Of a stretch of DNA of 64,000 nucleotides, positions 8,786 through 18,677 are shown in pieces (positions within the stretch are counted from its first letter, which is position 1; each line of letters starts with the position of its first letter). The stretch is from Clostridiales bacterium (GTDB lineage Bacteria; Bacillota; Clostridia; Christensenellales; Aristaeellaceae): positions 34,260-98,259 of the forward strand of contig JAAYUF010000059.1 of assembly GCA_012517815.1 (NCBI GenBank), in the 5' to 3' direction. Made by a program: the position numbers and the translations under genes. The notes beneath the pieces are model-generated. The model saw nothing but the letters and a program-made list of their open reading frames with translations. It was not told where the DNA came from and searched no databases.

Positions 8786-10129
8786 CTATGGGTTGGGCGC
8801 ATCCGTTTGGGGTGCCGGAGCGCGGCAGATGGCCGATCGGCGGTACAGCACCGTAAGCAGGGAACTGCACAAAAGCCAACCGACCGGGTACGCCAGCGCC
8901 ATCGGGACAAACGCGTTGCCCAGCCATTGGTTCACCAGCAGATACAGTTGGCGGAATACCACAAACGAGCCGATCATCACGATCACCGGCGCGCGCGCAT
9001 TGCCGATGCCGCGCAGCGAGCCCGCGTAGATCTGGTTGAAGCATAAAAGCAGGTAAAACGGCGAAATGATCAGCGTAAAACGCTGACCGTAGGCGAGCAC
9101 ATCCGCGTCCCGCGTGAACAGCGTCAACAGCGTCCGGGACAGGAGCATCACCAGCGCACAGATCAGCGCCGTAATCGCCAGCGAAAGCAGCAGCGCCTGC
9201 TTTGTGCCCCGACGAGCGCGTTTCATGTTTTTCGCGCCATGGTTTTGGCCCACAAAGGTGGTCGAAGCCATACCGATAGCCTGAATGGGCACCAGGATCA
9301 GCGTGTCCAGCTTGCTGTAGGCGGACCAGCCGGCCATGCAGGCCGAGCCGAACGCGTTGATGTAGCCCTGTACAAACACGTTGGAAAAGGACGTGACCGC
9401 CTGCTGAATCGCCGAAGGCATGCCGATTTTCAATATGCGGCGCAGAATAACGGGGTCAATGTGCAGATGGCCCCAGCGGATGCCGTAGGGGGCGCTGTCC
9501 TGCGAAAGCACGATCAGCACCAGCGCGGCCGAAAGCAGCTGCGCCAGAATCGTCGCGTACGCGACGCCGGCCACGCCCAGCCGGAACCGGATCACAAAAA
9601 GCAGGTCCAGCGCGGTGTTGACCACCGCGGAAAAGCACAAAAAATAGAGCGGACGGCGCGTATCTCCCACCGCCTGCAGGATGCCGGCCCCGACGTTATA
9701 GATCAGCAGCCCGGTCAGTCCGCTGAAGTAAATCGTAAGATACTGCTGCGCCTGGTCGAACACATCCGCGGGCGTCGCCATCATCCGCAGCGCCGGCACG
9801 ACAATCAGCAGGCCCAGCCCGGTCATCACCGCGCACAGGATCAGCGTGACCGCGATGGCCGTATGAACGGCGTCATGCAGCCTGTCGTGATCGTGCGCGC
9901 CGTAGCATTGGGAAATCACAACGCTGGCGCCTGTGGCCAAGCCGGCGCAGAAGCCGACCAGCATGTTGATGATACTGCCGGTGCTGCCCACGGCCGCGAG
10001 CGCTTCCTTGCCCACAAAGCGGCCCACCACGATGGCGTCCACCATGTTGTACAGCTGCTGAAAAACAAGCCCCAGCGCCATGGGGATGGAGAATTCCAGC
10101 AGTTGTTTCCAAATGACGCCCTGCGTCAT
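8786..10129 (-). CDS. MATE family efflux transporter
   Basis: MTQGVIWKQLLEFSIPMALGLVFQQLYNMVDAIVVGRFVGKEALAAVGSTGSIINML... is a typical MATE N-terminus; TAG stop; start codon uncertain. Confidence 0.9.
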   Translation of the reverse strand: MTQGVIWKQLLEFSIPMALGLVFQQLYNMVDAIVVGRFVGKEALAAVGSTGSIINMLVGFCAGLATGASVVISQCYGAHDHDRLHDAVHTAIAVTLILCAVMTGLGLLIVVPALRMMATPADVFDQAQQYLTIYFSGLTGLLIYNVGAGILQAVGDTRRPLYFLCFSAVVNTALDLLFVIRFRLGVAGVAYATILAQLLSAALVLIVLSQDSAPYGIRWGHLHIDPVILRRILKIGMPSAIQQAVTSFSNVFVQGYINAFGSACMAGWSAYSKLDTLILVPIQAIGMASTTFVGQNHGAKNMKRARRGTKQALLLSLAITALICALVMLLSRTLLTLFTRDADVLAYGQRFTLIISPFYLLLCFNQIYAGSLRGIGNARAPVIVMIGSFVVFRQLYLLVNQWLGNAFVPMALAYPVGWLLCSSLLTVLYRRSAICRAPAPQTDAPNP

Positions 10130-10411
10130 ATCCGCATCGGTTTTTCTGAGCAGTTTTTGCGTAACGCACCCTCCCGCTTTCCAAGCCGCTATTGCGTGTT
10201 CGAGCAGTGTAGCACATTCTGCCTGATCGGTCAAACCGGCGACGCCAGGCGAACTGCCGTTCAGGCACTGGCAAGGCAGCCCGTATCGTGCTTTGCGGTT
10301 TCAAGCCGGGAACGCATTTTTCTTTTCGAGAAAAAACGAAAATGCGGGTTTCGCCCGGCCGGCTATGCCATAGTCAGCTTTGCGACACTGTCCCCTCGCC
10401 GGACCTTTCAT

Positions 10412-10440
10412 TTGCCATGCGATGGACGTTCTGTTATAAT
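10412..10440 (+). promoter_or_regulatory. Sigma-A-like promoter for ybaK-like gene
   Basis: TTGCCA - 17 nt - TATAAT. Confidence 0.6.
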
Positions 10441-10479
10441 CAGGGCGTAACGGGACAACGCGGAATCGGGGAGTCGAGC

Positions 10480-10947
10480 ATGGACGCGAAAACGAATGTG
10501 ATGCGCCTTCTGGACAGCCAGAAAATTTCCTACCGGACCTACCATTACGAAACCAAGGACGCGATCAGCGGTGTGGACGTCGCCGACCGGCTGGGGCTGG
10601 AGCGGCGACGCGTGTTCAAAACCCTTGTGACGGTCGGCAAGAGCCGCCAGCACTATGTTTTCATGATCCCCGTGGCGGAGGAGCTTCACCTGAAAAAGGC
10701 AGCGCTGGCCTGCGGCGAACGTTCCGTGGAAATGATCAGGGCCAAAGAACTGCTGCCGCTGACCGGCTACGTGCACGGCGGCTGCTCCCCCATCGGGATG
10801 AAGAAGCCCTTCCCCACCTTTGTGGACGCATCCGTCGAAGGGCTTGAAACCTTCGTTTTCAGCGCCGGGAAAATTGGCAGTCAGGTGGAGTTGACGCTGG
10901 AAGACCTTCGCCGGCTGGTTCAAGTGCAAACGGCGGCGCTGCTCTGA
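10480..10947 (+). CDS. ybaK: YbaK/EbsC family Cys-tRNA(Pro) deacylase
   Basis: 155 aa; RVFKTLVTVG...HYVFMIPVAEELHLKKAA...GYVHGGCSPIGMKKPFPTFVD. Confidence 0.9.
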   Translation: MDAKTNVMRLLDSQKISYRTYHYETKDAISGVDVADRLGLERRRVFKTLVTVGKSRQHYVFMIPVAEELHLKKAALACGERSVEMIRAKELLPLTGYVHGGCSPIGMKKPFPTFVDASVEGLETFVFSAGKIGSQVELTLEDLRRLVQVQTAALL

Positions 10948-11118
10948 CGGCGGGCGTCGCGCAAAATGCCGTTTCTGGGCCACGTGCCGGGCTTCTGGGC
11001 GATTCGCCCGTTTTTTGCAGCTGGTTTCGCAGGGCGCGCGCTCCGTTTCTCTCAAGCTGATACCGGCCGGCGGCATGCCGTGATCAACTGAACAGGCTGG
11101 TGATCTTGTCTGAAGCAT

Positions 11119-11667
11119 GTGATCGTCCCCCTCGGCCGTGATACCCTCGGCCTGCTCCACCGCGCGGACGCGCGGTTTCTGGCAGGGGACCGCGTCCAGT
11201 TGCGCATGACCCGACACGGTTTCGCGCTGGATTACGCGCCCATGGCCGTCGCCGAATGGCGCACGGTGCGGCCGTACCCGGTTTTAGCGACAGAGCTGCT
11301 CGAGCGCCCGGATTGGGTCTGTTATCTCGCGTTTGCGGAGGATCAGCCTGCCGGTCAGTGTATCCTCAAAACGGGCGAGCACAGCCTCTGCGAGCTGCTG
11401 GACATCCGTACCGACAGCCGTTACCGCCGGCAGGGCATCGCAACGGAGCTGGTCGAAACCGCCCTGGAGTGGGCGGTTCGCAATGGGTGCGCCGGCCTGC
11501 GGGCAGCCGCGACGGACGAGTGGCCGGTCGCCTGCCAGTTTTTCGAGAAGACCGGCTTTGCGCTTGGCGGCATTGACCGCTTCTGGCACGCGGCCGATCC
11601 GGATCAGGCGAAGAAGCTGCCCGGCCTGCGCGAAACGGTGCTCCTTTATTATCGGTTTTCAGAATAA
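11119..11667 (+). CDS. GNAT family N-acetyltransferase
   Basis: ELLDIRTDSRYRRQGIATELVETALEWAVRNGCAGLRAAAT...FFEKTGFALGG contains the acetyl-CoA binding motif (RRQGIA). Confidence 0.8.
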   Translation: MIVPLGRDTLGLLHRADARFLAGDRVQLRMTRHGFALDYAPMAVAEWRTVRPYPVLATELLERPDWVCYLAFAEDQPAGQCILKTGEHSLCELLDIRTDSRYRRQGIATELVETALEWAVRNGCAGLRAAATDEWPVACQFFEKTGFALGGIDRFWHAADPDQAKKLPGLRETVLLYYRFSE

Positions 11668-11682
11668 ACGCGGAGGCATGTC

Positions 11683-12387
11683 ATGAGATTGCAAAAATTC
11701 CTGGCCCTGTCGGGCGTGGCGTCGCGCAGGGCCGCCGAGCGGATGATCGCCGAAGGCCGCGTGACGGTCGACGGCGCCGCGGTCACCGCGATGGGCGTAT
11801 CCGTTGAGGATGGGCAAACCGTATGCGTGGACGGCAGCCCGGTTAACCCGGAAACCGAGAAACACTATCTGATGTACCACAAACCGGCCGGCGAGGTAAC
11901 CACCGCCGCCGATCCCGAGGGCCGGGCTACGGTGCTGGACAAGTTCCGCGATTATCCCGTCCGCCTGTATCCCGTCGGACGGCTGGATTACGACAGCGAA
12001 GGGCTTCTTTTGCTCACCAACGACGGGGATTTGACCGCCCGTATGCTGCACCCGTCCCGGGAGGTCGAAAAAGTGTACCTCGCGCGCGTCAGCAATCAGG
12101 TGACGCCGGAGGAAGCCAAACGGCTGGAGCACGGCGTGCCTGTGGACGGACGAACGACCAGCCGCGCCAAGGCGCGCATTCTCTCCTCGCAACCCCTGTA
12201 TACCGATATGATGATTACCATCCACGAAGGTCGCAACCGTCAGGTTCGCAAGATGGTCGAAGCCGTCGGGCATCAGGTGATCCTGCTGCGCCGGGTCCGC
12301 TTCGGTCCGCTGAAACTGGACGATCTTCCCCGCGGCATGTGGCGCACGCTGACAAGCGCTGAGATCGAGGCGCTTCGTAAGCTTTGA
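11683..12387 (+). CDS. RsuA/RluB-type rRNA pseudouridine synthase
   Basis: S4 domain MRLQKFLALSGVASRRAAERMIAEGRVTVDG; YPVGRLDYDSEGLLLLTNDGDL; EGRNRQVRKMVEAVGH. Confidence 0.93.
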   Translation: MRLQKFLALSGVASRRAAERMIAEGRVTVDGAAVTAMGVSVEDGQTVCVDGSPVNPETEKHYLMYHKPAGEVTTAADPEGRATVLDKFRDYPVRLYPVGRLDYDSEGLLLLTNDGDLTARMLHPSREVEKVYLARVSNQVTPEEAKRLEHGVPVDGRTTSRAKARILSSQPLYTDMMITIHEGRNRQVRKMVEAVGHQVILLRRVRFGPLKLDDLPRGMWRTLTSAEIEALRKL

Positions 12388-12608
12388 CGGGCGCGCGCTG
12401 GAAACGGGCCCGCCGTGGCCGCGGATGCCGCGCCCCGGTCCCCTGACGGCGGCCCGCGTTCCGTATCCTCAATGGTTCAAAGATCAACTCGCTGCCTTGT
12501 GGGAAACGAAGGCTTTGCCGCAGCGCCGACAGCGTCGTCCGGCATCGTTGCCCGGCTTGCATCCTTTCGCACCGCCGAATCAACCCTCTGTACGGAGGTG
12601 AACGGTTC

Positions 12609-13529
12609 ATGAGCGCCTATCAGTGCTGGTTGACGCAGCGCGAACGTCTGCGTGAGCATCTCCGAAACGCAGGCGACGCCTCCGCGGCGTACCTGACGCG
12701 CCACGCGATCGCTCAGGTGGAGCAAAACGTCATGGCGGAACAGCCGGATGATCTGCTTCGCCAGCAGACGGGCATTCTCTTCGCCTGCGTGAAAACCTCG
12801 CTGGGCTTTCTGGAAATCAGCGTGGATACCAAGGTTTGGCTGGCGAAGGACGAAACCGCGCGCGCGCGAAAACGTGGCGGCATCGGCTGGATGCTGCCCG
12901 CCTGCGCCGTCGAGGCCGCCCTGGCGGCGTTTGGGGCGGTCACCGGTCAGCCGTTGTTCTGGATACCGGCGTGCGTGGCGCTGACGGGGATCGCGGCGGG
13001 CTGGATCGGGCTAAGCCGCGAACGGCGGCATGAGTCGCCGCCTGAGGATCGGCTGCGCGTGACGGCCTCGCCCAACGCCGAAAAGCTGTTTCAGTCGATC
13101 GACGCGCAGATGAAGGCCCTGGATCGCTACATCAACGATTTTCAGTACCTTAACGAACAGGCCGCGGCCGCAGGCCAGAGCACGGAAGGCCGGAACGCTG
13201 GCCTATATGCGGAGCTGATGCAGGCCGCGTACGCCTGCGAGGATGAGGCGCGCGAGGAAATTGCCGCAGCCGCGAAGGGCCTGCTGGCCGCCAACGGCAT
13301 CACCGCGGTGGAGTATTCCGCCGAAAACGCCCGCTACTTTAACCTTCTGCCCAGCCATACCGAAACCGGAACGATCTCCCCCGCGCTCCTTTCGCTCAAG
13401 GACGGCGCGCTGCTCAACCGCGGGACAGCCGTGATCCTTGAGCCGTCGCAATCCGCCGGGGACGGCGTCGGCACGCCCGCGCGCGGCGCCGACCAGCGCG
13501 CATCGGACTTCCGCGCCGACCCATCGTGA
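12609..13529 (+). CDS. Membrane protein with a GrpE-like C-terminal region (putative nucleotide-exchange partner of the adjacent Hsp70-like protein)
   Basis: Strong RBS GGAGGTGA; two TM segments (GWMLPACAVEAALAAFGAVTGQPLFWIPACVALTGIAAGWIGL); helical region then LLAANGITAVEYSAENARYFNLLPSHTETGTISPALLSLKDGALLNRGTAVI, resembling the GrpE beta-domain. Confidence 0.55.
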   Translation: MSAYQCWLTQRERLREHLRNAGDASAAYLTRHAIAQVEQNVMAEQPDDLLRQQTGILFACVKTSLGFLEISVDTKVWLAKDETARARKRGGIGWMLPACAVEAALAAFGAVTGQPLFWIPACVALTGIAAGWIGLSRERRHESPPEDRLRVTASPNAEKLFQSIDAQMKALDRYINDFQYLNEQAAAAGQSTEGRNAGLYAELMQAAYACEDEAREEIAAAAKGLLAANGITAVEYSAENARYFNLLPSHTETGTISPALLSLKDGALLNRGTAVILEPSQSAGDGVGTPARGADQRASDFRADPS

Positions 13530-13540
13530 GGGCACAGCAC

Positions 13541-15430
13541 ATGCGATACATCGGGTTTGACATGGGCGACGGCGAAAGCGCCGTCGCGATTTACGAGCAG
13601 GGCTCGGGCATCGAGCCGATGATCCAGTCCCTGTACGGCAGCCGGAGCCTGATCTCGGCAGTCGGCACGCTCAACGGCGATACCGTGATCGGCGAGCAGG
13701 CTTTTACAAGCGTGCTGTCGGAAAACCTGTCCGTCCGCTTTAAAAGCCGCTTTACCGACGATCCGGGCTCCTACGATATCATCGTGCGGTTCGCGCGCGG
13801 GGTTCTCACGGCGCTGCGGGACGCCAACGCCGTGCGTCCGGAGGATCGGTTTGTGGTTGGATGCCCGGCCGGATGGAACGCCGCCGCCCGCGCGCGTTAC
13901 CGTGATCTGCTGGTACGGGCGGGCATGAACGATCCGCAGGTGATCTCGGAATCCCGCGCGGCGTTTCTCTACGCCAAATATGCCAAGACCGTGGCCCTGG
14001 ATCTGGATATCCTGCGGCAGAGCGCGCTGGTGATCGATATCGGCAGTTCCACGCTGGACTATGCCTACATCGTGGACGGCCGGGAAACCGGCGTGGGCAC
14101 GTTTGGGGATACGCACCTGGGCGGCGGGCTGATCGACGCTGAGATTCTGCGCCGAGCCGTGGAGAAAAGCCGCGACCGGCAGGCCTTGCAGCGCGTGTTT
14201 GCCCAAAGCCGCAGTTGGCTGAGCTATTGCGAAATCCAGGCGCGCAGGCTCAAGGAGCAATTCTATCTCCGTCTGACGCAGGAACCGGACGTCGCCGTGC
14301 GAAAACCGTTGCGCGTCTGTTACGACGGCATTCAGAAGGCGACCCTGACGCTAACCGCGCAGGAAGCGGAAAGCATCGTGCAAACGCCGCTGGAAGCGCT
14401 GGACGGCTTGAGTTTCGAGCAGGCGCTGCAAGCTTCGCTGCAAAACGCCGCGGCGGTCACAAAGGATGCGCCGCCCAGGCTGGTGCTCCTGACAGGCGGA
14501 GCGTCCCGCATGCCCTTCTTTCAGGCCCAGTGCGGCGCCATGTTCCCGCAGGCGGTCATCGTCATGTGCCCCGAGCCGGAGTTTTCGATTGCCAAGGGGT
14601 TAGCCTACGCCGGCTGGGTGGACGACAATCTGCGCGCGTTCCGGCAGGCGATCCGCGATGAGATGACGGAGGAACGGATCGGCGCGGTCGCGGCCAGGGC
14701 GCTTCCGGAGCTGATCCCAAGCGTCGCGGGCGCGCTGGTCGAGCTGACGGTCCGCGAAGCGGCCTCGCCGGTTCTGTCCGCCTGGAAGCGCGGCGATATC
14801 GCCACGCTCAACCAGATGAACGAGCAGCTTCAGCGTCGCGCGGAGCGGGTGCTCGCGTCCCCGCTGGCGGAACAGGCGCTGGCGCCCGTGCTCGCCGATT
14901 GGCTGTCCGGGCTTGCCGCCACGCTGCAAACCATGGTCGACCCGATTTGCGACCGTTTTCACGTACCGCGCGAGGAAATGCGCCTGAACCTGAACCAGAG
15001 CGGGAACATGGCGACCGTGCGCGTGGGCGTGAAGGACCTGATGGGCTTTTCGGTCATCGGCGCGATGGTGGCGCTGGCCGCCGGTCTGTTCGGCGCGGAG
15101 CTGTGCGGAGGCGGCGGCATCGCGCTGATCGTGTCCGGCCCTCTTGGGTGGCTGGCCGGCGCGGCGGCGGGCGCAGCGCTGGTTCTGCTCGGCTGGCCTG
15201 CGGTCACGGCGGCGATGATGAACATGAACCTGCCGCTTGTGCTGCGCCGCGTCAACACGGAAAAAACGCTGCAAAGCGAGAAATTCCTCCGTGCCCTGCG
15301 GCAGTCGTTTCTCAGGGAACTGAACCGGTCGGAAGGGCCTTTCTCGCAAAAGATCGTCTCGGGTTTTGTGCAGGCGTTTCAGCAGTATCTGTTCCGCACG
15401 GCGCAATCAGCCGAGGTTCCCATCCGGTAA
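13541..15430 (+). CDS. Divergent Hsp70/DnaK-like ATPase with C-terminal membrane segment
   Basis: Actin/Hsp70 ATPase motifs: IGFDMGDGESAVA (phosphate 1), ALVIDIGSSTLDYAYI (phosphate 2), RLVLLTGGASRMPFFQ (adenosine); no recognisable DnaK substrate-binding domain; hydrophobic VIGAMVALAAGLFGAELCGGGGIALIVSGPLGWLAGAAAGAALVLLGWPAVTAAMM near the C-terminus. Confidence 0.8.
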   Translation: MRYIGFDMGDGESAVAIYEQGSGIEPMIQSLYGSRSLISAVGTLNGDTVIGEQAFTSVLSENLSVRFKSRFTDDPGSYDIIVRFARGVLTALRDANAVRPEDRFVVGCPAGWNAAARARYRDLLVRAGMNDPQVISESRAAFLYAKYAKTVALDLDILRQSALVIDIGSSTLDYAYIVDGRETGVGTFGDTHLGGGLIDAEILRRAVEKSRDRQALQRVFAQSRSWLSYCEIQARRLKEQFYLRLTQEPDVAVRKPLRVCYDGIQKATLTLTAQEAESIVQTPLEALDGLSFEQALQASLQNAAAVTKDAPPRLVLLTGGASRMPFFQAQCGAMFPQAVIVMCPEPEFSIAKGLAYAGWVDDNLRAFRQAIRDEMTEERIGAVAARALPELIPSVAGALVELTVREAASPVLSAWKRGDIATLNQMNEQLQRRAERVLASPLAEQALAPVLADWLSGLAATLQTMVDPICDRFHVPREEMRLNLNQSGNMATVRVGVKDLMGFSVIGAMVALAAGLFGAELCGGGGIALIVSGPLGWLAGAAAGAALVLLGWPAVTAAMMNMNLPLVLRRVNTEKTLQSEKFLRALRQSFLRELNRSEGPFSQKIVSGFVQAFQQYLFRTAQSAEVPIR

Positions 15431-15641
15431 GGGCTGCGGCCGGGCTCTGCGTTGCGTTGCCGGAGAGCGGCCCCTAAGGGATCGGTTTCCCATTCCGTGT
15501 AACTTTCAAAGCCCTGTAACCCATACCGGCTGCCGTCAACGGGCTTGTACTTTTCCTGTACGGCCCTTGAAAACGGCGCGCGGAGCCGATAAAATGAACG
15601 GCGTGGCCCGCGCGGCAAGCGGGCTTGAAAGGGACGGAACA

Positions 15642-16850
15642 ATGGAAAAAATTCGGATGCTTACACCGCTGGTCGAAATGGACGGCGATGAGATGACCCG
15701 CGTGCTCTGGCAGAAAATCAAGGAAAAACTGCTGCTGCCCTATGTCGATCTGCAAACCGAATACTATGATCTCGGGCTGAAGCATCGGGATGAGACCGGC
15801 GACCAGGTAACGGTCGACAGCGCGGAGGCAACCCTGCGGCTGGGCGTCGCGGTCAAGTGCGCCACGATCACGCCCAACGCGCAGCGCGTGGAGGAGTACG
15901 GCCTGCGGCAGATGTGGAAAAGCCCCAACGGCACCATCCGCGCCATTCTGGACGGCACCGTTTTCCGCGAGCCCGTGCTGGTGCGGGGCGTTTCCCCCTG
16001 CGTGTGCAACTGGAAAAAGCCGATTACCATCGCCCGCCACGCCTACGGCGATGTCTATAAAAACGTGGAGTTCCGCGTTCCCGGGCCGGGCGAGGCTACG
16101 CTTTGCTTTACCGATGATCAGGGCCGCGAAACCCGGCTGCCCATCCTCCGGTTCAAGGGCCCCGGCATTCTGCAGGGTCTGCACAACACCGATCAGAGCA
16201 TCCTGAGCTTCGCGCATTCCTGCTTCCAGTATGCGCTCTACGCTAAACAGGATCTGTGGTTTTCCACCAAGGATACCATCTCCAAGACCTATGACCATCA
16301 TTTCAAGGATATCTTTCAGGAACTCTACGATTCGACCTACAGGGCCGATTTTGAAAAGGCCGGCATCTCCTATTTCTACACGCTGATCGACGATGCGGTC
16401 GCGCGCGTCATCCGCAGCGAAGGCGGCTTCATCTGGGCGCTGAAAAACTACGACGGCGACGTGATGAGCGATATGATCGCGACGGCGTTCGGCAGTCTGG
16501 CCATGATGACCAGCGTGCTGGTATCCCCCAACGGGCAGTTCGAGTATGAGGCGGCGCACGGCACCGTTACCCGGCATTACTACCGTTACCTCCGGGGGGA
16601 GGAAACCAGCACCAATCCCGTGGCGACCATCTTCGCGTGGACGGGCGCGCTCAACAAGCGCGGCGAACTGGATCACCTGCCCGCTCTGTGCGCGTTTGCC
16701 AAAAAGCTGGAAACGGCGACGCTTACGACGATTGAAAACGGCCGCATGACCAAGGATCTGGTGGCGCTCTACGAGGGCGAGGCGCAAGCCCTGAACTCGG
16801 AAGCGTTCCTGGATGCGATTGCGGAAACGTTCAACGGTATGCGGTCCTGA
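15642..16850 (+). CDS. icd: NADP-dependent isocitrate dehydrogenase
   Basis: MEKIRMLTPLVEMDGDEMTRVLWQ...TITPNAQRVEEYGLRQMWKSPNGTIRAILDGTVFREP...NYDGDVMSDMIATAFGSLAMMTSVL...EAAHGTVTRHYYRYLRGEETSTNPVATIFAW. Confidence 0.96.
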   Translation: MEKIRMLTPLVEMDGDEMTRVLWQKIKEKLLLPYVDLQTEYYDLGLKHRDETGDQVTVDSAEATLRLGVAVKCATITPNAQRVEEYGLRQMWKSPNGTIRAILDGTVFREPVLVRGVSPCVCNWKKPITIARHAYGDVYKNVEFRVPGPGEATLCFTDDQGRETRLPILRFKGPGILQGLHNTDQSILSFAHSCFQYALYAKQDLWFSTKDTISKTYDHHFKDIFQELYDSTYRADFEKAGISYFYTLIDDAVARVIRSEGGFIWALKNYDGDVMSDMIATAFGSLAMMTSVLVSPNGQFEYEAAHGTVTRHYYRYLRGEETSTNPVATIFAWTGALNKRGELDHLPALCAFAKKLETATLTTIENGRMTKDLVALYEGEAQALNSEAFLDAIAETFNGMRS

Positions 16851-17044
16851 GCGCGTCTATCCTTGACATGGGGCTGGGCTGCCTTCGTTCGTCCGCCGCA
16901 GCGGATTCGGCCGGGAGCGGTGCCCTTGCCGGTATCAGGCCGTAACGCCGGATGCCGTGCGCCATCGTCCTGTTTCTTTGAAGGAAACCCGAAAGCACCA
17001 GACCGCGCTCGTTTAAAAGATGGAATTGTCTCAAAGCGATCAGG

Positions 17045-17078
17045 GGCCGGCGAATCACTTTCGCCGGCCTCTCATTTT
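17045..17078 (+). terminator. Probable terminator downstream of icd
   Basis: Stem GGCCGGCGAA / TTCGCCGGCC followed by TCTCATTTT. Confidence 0.65.
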
Positions 17079-17552
17079 GCCGAGAAACCGCCGCGGCGGC
17101 ATCGGGTCAAGGGCGCGGGAGGAAGCGCGCGGCCTGCGGCCGCTTCAGCGAAGCTGAAAGCGATCCGGGCACGGAAGATTGCGCAAGAACAGGGCACGGC
17201 AGTGCTCTGCTCTTGCGCCACCTCCGCGGACAACCCTCGTGGGGTTTGGGCCGGCGCCCCAAAGGCTTATCCCGAAGCATGTGCCAAAGCGAGCAAACGG
17301 CCCAAAGGGCTTTCAGGCGGGCGACGATGGCCGCTCGTATGGGTTTGTCAACCGTCTGAAGGATCGGCGCAACCCTTTCGCCGGTCCCTTTTCATCAACC
17401 GATCAAGCGGCCCCCAAACGGCGGCCCGCCTACAGCGGCCGCGATCCTCCGCGCGGGCCGTGCGCGGGTCCCGAGGGGTCGAACGCTGCGGCGACCGTCC
17501 GTCGGGGGCGGCCCGCCCGTGCCGCGCGCGCTGCGCTTCGCCCCGCGGCGCC

Positions 17553-18356
17553 TTACAGCGTTCCCAGAACGCCAAACAGCTCCGCCGGGCTGTCGCCTGC
17601 CAGCAGGCGGATTACGATGATCACCAGCAGGTGCAGCGGATAGAAGCCGTAGCCCAGCCACTTTGGCAGCCGAACGTTCATCCGCGTCGGGATGAGGATC
17701 AGCGGAAGCGCCATCCACATCATCGCCTGCATATGGAAGAAGGGCTGCAGCATTGGCCCGATGCCCGGCCAGGTGAGGAATGTGAGCGGCATGCCCATCA
17801 CCGTCGTGATCTGACTGCCGGATGATCCCCAATACATCGCGTAGGCCAGAAACATCGCTGCCAGACCGCCGGCCGAGCGCCGCGCGAAGTACATCAGCAG
17901 GATGAAGGCGAGACCTTTCCAGCCGTAATCGACCTTGAGAAAACCCAGCAGCAGGAAGCACGCTGCGGGCGCCCAGAACTGGCTGCCATACCGTTTTTTT
18001 TGGATGCCGGCTATCGAAAGCACGCCCAGCAGCAGCAGAAACAGGATATTGAGCTTGGACCAAGGGTTGCCCAGCGCAACCATGTTGACGGGCTGAGAAA
18101 CAACCGCCAGGATGAACAGCCGGAACGCGTATCGGTAGATGTCGCGCGTGTATTCCGCGCCGACCACCAGGCACCACACGTACAGGGGCATCGCTATGCG
18201 CCCGATCATCCGCAATTCCGGCATGTTGCCAAAGAGCGCCACGTCCATATGATCGATCATCATAAAGACAAGCGCCATCAGTTTCAGCCACGAGGTATCC
18301 TGATTGCCCCCCAGCGTTACAGGACGCCGGGTTAGTGCCACACTGTCCATCTGCAT
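17553..18356 (-). CDS. TraX family membrane protein
   Basis: LKLMALVFMMIDHMDVALF...LRMIGRIAMPLYVWCLVVGAEYTRDIYRYAFRLFILAVVSQPVN... is typical TraX-like sequence. Confidence 0.85.
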   Translation of the reverse strand: MQMDSVALTRRPVTLGGNQDTSWLKLMALVFMMIDHMDVALFGNMPELRMIGRIAMPLYVWCLVVGAEYTRDIYRYAFRLFILAVVSQPVNMVALGNPWSKLNILFLLLLGVLSIAGIQKKRYGSQFWAPAACFLLLGFLKVDYGWKGLAFILLMYFARRSAGGLAAMFLAYAMYWGSSGSQITTVMGMPLTFLTWPGIGPMLQPFFHMQAMMWMALPLILIPTRMNVRLPKWLGYGFYPLHLLVIIVIRLLAGDSPAELFGVLGTL

Positions 18357-18677
18357 GCGCGCCTTTCGTTATTCGGCTCATTATAGCATAGGAAGGACGG
18401 TCTGCCAATGCGGGGATCGCGCTGCCGTGCCGTCGGAATCGTTCCAGACGCCGCGGAAGATTCGGGCGGCGCAGCCCCGGGCATTCGTTCGGCCGTTGTG
18501 ACGCGGGCTGCATACGGCGATGCTTTCTGTAACAGTCAAACGCAGCCTTTGAAAGATGCACGGTTTCGTAAGGTCTGACCGTTTCTTTCAGGCAGGGTTC
18601 AGCGGATGTTCATCCGCGGTTCACCTGCGCCGTTTACACTTCTTAAGTCGACGGAAAGAATGCCGGGAGGTTTGCGG

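Noticed and set aside
17179-17643. 154-aa ORF in the icd-TraX gap
   Set aside because: No RBS, Arg/Pro/Ala-rich GC-driven composition, overlaps the TraX 3' end antisense.
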